From assembly GCF_018614585.1 (NCBI RefSeq), contig NZ_JAGGOI010000007.1, positions 349,340-413,339 of the forward strand: a DNA stretch of 64,000 nucleotides. Direction: 5' to 3'. Made by a program: the position numbers and the translations under genes. Below, one piece after another: positions 61,608 to 64,000 of the stretch. This DNA comes from Streptomyces sp. ISL-1. Lineage in GTDB: Bacteria; Actinomycetota; Actinomycetes; Streptomycetales; Streptomycetaceae. A model generated the notes under the pieces. That model saw nothing but the letters and a program-made list of their open reading frames with translations, did not search any database and had not been told where the DNA came from. Every line of letters starts with the position of its first letter. Position 1 is the stretch's first letter.

Positions 61608-62108
61608 GTGACTGACGACGGGGATGACATATCGAGGCCTGAACGCCCCTCGAGGCTTGCCGAGTTGGCTGGTTGGCCTGCGCCGATGGATCCGGCGGCG
61701 GTGCCGGAGGCGGTCGTGTCCGCGGCCGGTGTGGCGCCGACGGATGAGTTGGCGGCGGCGCGGCGCGGGTTTGCTGTGTTGCTGGGGGAGTTTCGGCGTG
61801 CGGCGGTGCTGGTGCCGTTCGATGCGTACGGGAGTCTGTGGACCGCCGATCAGAACGGTGTGCGGTGGATCTGTGCGTTCTCGGATGAGGAGGCGCTGGC
61901 GCGGTTTGCGCGGGCGCAGGGGGACGCGGGGCGGGAGCGGACGTATCAGACGATTCTTGGTGCGCGGCTGCTGGACGTGATGGTGCCGATGCTGCCGGGC
62001 CCGGCGGGCGTGGCGCTGGATGCCGGAAGTGACGAGGGCATGTTGTTTCCGCCGGTCGCGGGCATTGTGCCGGATGCGGTGGTGGTTGATCTCGGGGGGA
62101 ATCAGTGA
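61608..62108 (+). CDS. SseB-like protein
   Basis: About 166 residues: ELAAARRGFAVLLGEFRRAA, VLVPFDAYGSLWTADQNGVR, WICAFSDEEALARFARAQGD and PVAGIVPDAVVVDLGGNQ follow the SseB N-terminal domain pattern. GTG at 61608 is the likely start but the ribosome site is poor. It is translationally coupled (TGA/GTGA overlap) to the next gene. SseB-like proteins often precede type VII-secreted toxin genes in Streptomyces and may act as immunity or accessory proteins. Confidence 0.75.
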   Translation: MTDDGDDISRPERPSRLAELAGWPAPMDPAAVPEAVVSAAGVAPTDELAAARRGFAVLLGEFRRAAVLVPFDAYGSLWTADQNGVRWICAFSDEEALARFARAQGDAGRERTYQTILGARLLDVMVPMLPGPAGVALDAGSDEGMLFPPVAGIVPDAVVVDLGGNQ

Positions 62109-62752
62109 GCGGAAACAATCCGGATCTTCAGGCGCCGGCGTCGGCGTTGGTGGATATCGCGAAGGGCATCAATTTGGCGCATGCCGAGCTGAAGGAACTC
62201 GGCATGATCGGCGAGGCGTCAACAGGGCGGGGTTTCTCGGATCTGGCGTTGTCGGGGCTGGAGTTGGGGCATGGGGGGCTGACTGCGGAGTTCGGGACGT
62301 TCTGTGATCGCTGGGAGTGGGGGGTGCGGGCGCTGACGTTGCGGGGGAATGGTTTCGCGCAGGGGGTGGGTCTGTCGGCCGGTTCGTTCGCTGAGCAGGA
62401 GCGGTACATCAAGGACTCGTTCAAGATCGGGGTGAACGCGGTCAACGGGAACCCGCATCTGAGTGAGGACGAGGTCAAGGCGATGAGCTGGGACAAGATC
62501 AGTACCCAGACCGCTTTCGACAACCCGGACTACAGCGCGGAGTCGTTCTCGGAGGCGCATGAGGAGGTGAAGCAGACTTGGAAGGACACCGGGTATGACG
62601 TGATGGACGCACAGATGGACTCGATGGAGCGGTCGGGTGTGATTGATCCGGAGATGCGTGAGCGGATGGATGAGGAGTATCGCGACTTGTTTGATCCGTC
62701 GGAGGAAACGGTTGCGCAGGCTGAGGAGCCGCGGTGGGGGGAGCGCGGCTGA
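62105..62752 (+). CDS. ESX/type VII secretion target-like protein
   Basis: 215 residues, helical: ALVDIAKGINLAHAELKELG, GLTAEFGTFCDRWEWGVRAL, then DEVKAMSWDKISTQTAFDN and a long acidic end (RMDEEYRDLFDPSEETVAQA). The single W-x-G-like WEWG in helix 2 recalls WXG100 proteins. GTG at 62105 overlaps the preceding stop by four bases; its own stop overlaps the toxin ATG by one. Likely a chaperone or co-secreted partner of the toxin. Confidence 0.72.
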   Translation: MSGNNPDLQAPASALVDIAKGINLAHAELKELGMIGEASTGRGFSDLALSGLELGHGGLTAEFGTFCDRWEWGVRALTLRGNGFAQGVGLSAGSFAEQERYIKDSFKIGVNAVNGNPHLSEDEVKAMSWDKISTQTAFDNPDYSAESFSEAHEEVKQTWKDTGYDVMDAQMDSMERSGVIDPEMRERMDEEYRDLFDPSEETVAQAEEPRWGERG

Positions 62753-64000
62753 TGGTGGACTGGGGAGGGCTGGCCGACAAGGCGGTCGACAAGGTCGGCG
62801 ACGGGGTCGAGTGGGGCAAGGAGAAGGCCGGCGATGGTGTCGACTGGGCTACGGACAAGGCCGGGGCGGCTCTTGAGCACATAGGCCAGGACGCGATGGC
62901 TGACGTCGTCGAGGACTGGGGCGACCGGACCGCGTCGTCGTTGGGCGCGGAGGTCGGTGAGCAGCAGCTCGGCGAGAGCGAGGAAGCCAACGAGCTGATC
63001 CACGGCAACCCGGGGAAGATCGCTTCGGCGGTGAAGAACCTGCGGGACTTCCAGAAGGCGTTCGAACTGGTCGGCGGCGGGATGAAAAAGCTCGACTCCG
63101 CTCACTGGAAGGGCGAGGCGGCCGAGGCGTTCAGGGAGAAGTTCCAGACGCTGCCCATGGACTGGCTGCGCGCGGCGGACGCGTTCGAGGACGCGGCCAA
63201 AGCCTTGGAGACGTACTCCAAGACGGTTACCAGTGCGCAGGGCAAAGCCAGGGAAGCCATCGCCCTCTACAAGGAGGGCAACGAGTCCTCCGAGACGGCG
63301 GTCGCGTCGTACAACAAGAAGGTCGACGCCTACAACGCGGCCCGAGCCAGTGACAACCCGCCGCCCAGGCCGGGCCCGTTCACCGATCCCGGCAAGGCCA
63401 AGCGGGAGCGCGCGCAGGAGATCCTCAAGGGCGCCAGGGGTGCCCGTAATGAGGCCGGCGACGACGCGAAGCGGGCGATCACAGCGGCCCTGGCCCATGC
63501 CCCGAAGGAGCCGACGGGCCGGGAGCGGGCCAAGTTGGAGCTCATGGACTACGGGCTGGGCCAGGGCATCGAGCTGGCCCATCTCGGCGGCGGCGTCATC
63601 AAAGGCACTGCGGGCCTGGTCAACTTTGTCCGTTCGGTCAACCCGATCGACGCCTATAACCTGACCCACCCCGCCGAGTACTACAAGGGCGTCAACATGA
63701 CGCTCGCCGGCCTCGCCTCCACCGCCGCCAACCCGGACCGGGCACTCAAGGGCGCCTGGGAGGCCTTCAAGAAAGACCCCACGGAGTTCGGCGGTCGCGT
63801 GCTCCCCGAACTCCTTGGCACCAAGGGCGCGGGCATTGCCAAGTCCCTCCCACGCCTGGCCAAGGACCTTGCCGACAGCCCGAAGGGGAAGGGCCGCCAC
63901 GGCCACAGCGACGACCCAGACGGCAAGGGTAAGAAATGCAGCGAGACGAAGTGCGACGGAGACCCGGTCGATGTCGCGACCGGCCGCATGCTCCTGCCAC
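62752..64000 (+). CDS. N-terminal part of a T7SS/RHS polymorphic toxin (runs off the right edge)
   Basis: At least 416 codons, no stop before the edge. Residues 1-75 carry short repeats (DGVEWGKEKAGDGVDWATDK); 80-200 is a WXG-like helical domain (LRDFQKAFELVGGGMKKLDS-AHWKGEAAEAFREKF). Then a coiled segment, two hydrophobic stretches, a basic linker (SPKGKGRHGHSDD), and at the edge CDGDPVDVATGRMLLP, the start of the DUF6531 domain that precedes RHS/YD repeats. The toxin tip would lie 3-6 kb beyond. ATG at 62752 after GGGGGGAG. Confidence 0.88.
   Translation, partial: MVDWGGLADKAVDKVGDGVEWGKEKAGDGVDWATDKAGAALEHIGQDAMADVVEDWGDRTASSLGAEVGEQQLGESEEANELIHGNPGKIASAVKNLRDFQKAFELVGGGMKKLDSAHWKGEAAEAFREKFQTLPMDWLRAADAFEDAAKALETYSKTVTSAQGKAREAIALYKEGNESSETAVASYNKKVDAYNAARASDNPPPRPGPFTDPGKAKRERAQEILKGARGARNEAGDDAKRAITAALAHAPKEPTGRERAKLELMDYGLGQGIELAHLGGGVIKGTAGLVNFVRSVNPIDAYNLTHPAEYYKGVNMTLAGLASTAANPDRALKGAWEAFKKDPTEFGGRVLPELLGTKGAGIAKSLPRLAKDLADSPKGKGRHGHSDDPDGKGKKCSETKCDGDPVDVATGRMLLP

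Overview
This window is high-GC actinobacterial DNA and almost certainly comes from Streptomyces or a close relative. Supporting signs are GTG and TTG starts behind GGAGG-type ribosome sites, an Scr1-type HTH gene overlapping a DUF397 gene, anti-sigma-type ATPase genes, a DUF2637 protein, an S33 secreted tripeptidyl aminopeptidase, a GH6 cellulase and an iron box of the DmdR/IdeR type. I see no rRNA, tRNA, CRISPR array, insertion sequence or prophage.

Layout. (1) 0-9.6 kb: a Crp/Fnr regulator, a broken 5' fragment of an rsgA paralogue, then a compact C1/N1 block: NAD-dependent formate dehydrogenase on the minus strand, two overlapping fluoride-channel genes, an FmdB zinc ribbon, an AmiS/UreI channel and formamidase. 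Formamide would enter by AmiS, be split to ammonia and formate, and the formate oxidised to CO2 with NADH. Intact rsgA follows, then a repeat-rich intergenic region with a 49-bp tandem array, a 49-nt perfect palindrome and about 31-bp repeats. (2) 9.6-24.6 kb: ordinary chromosomal genes: two PPOX flavoproteins, DUF456, an HTH regulator, a PP2C-like protein, pyruvate:quinone oxidoreductase, two HATPase proteins, a FhuF-like iron protein under an iron box, a GntR regulator, a secreted peptidase and the Scr1/DUF397 pair. (3) 25-33.8 kb: purine catabolism: divergent PucR regulator, three-subunit xanthine dehydrogenase, NCS2 purine permease and the XdhC maturation factor. (4) 34-37.8 kb: GH6 cellulase, methyltransferase, PLP aminotransferase.

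(5) 37.9-59.9 kb is an accessory, stress-flavoured island rich in domain-of-unknown-function families (DUF6325, SHOCT, DUF7144, DUF2252, DUF2254, PRC-barrel, DUF2267) with a CLC transporter, a CPA-type antiporter and a GH15 trehalase/glucoamylase. In its centre lies a set that reads as a direct glucose-oxidation pathway: a single ORF fusing gluconokinase to aldose 1-epimerase, a cyclase-family metallohydrolase, a GMC flavoprotein, an SDR of the glucose 1-dehydrogenase type, and cytochrome bd CydAB. This is my best candidate for an undescribed system: mobilise trehalose or glucan to glucose, oxidise it to gluconate, phosphorylate it into the pentose phosphate pathway, and pass electrons to a low-proton-pumping oxidase.

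(6) 60-61.3 kb is a gene graveyard: a multiply disrupted McrB-like AAA+ restriction gene abutting a C-terminal CorA fragment. (7) 61.6-64 kb: an SseB-like protein, an ESX-target-like protein and the 5' part of a large DUF6531/RHS polymorphic toxin that runs off the right edge. Predictions rest on reading motifs and gene order only; no database search was run.
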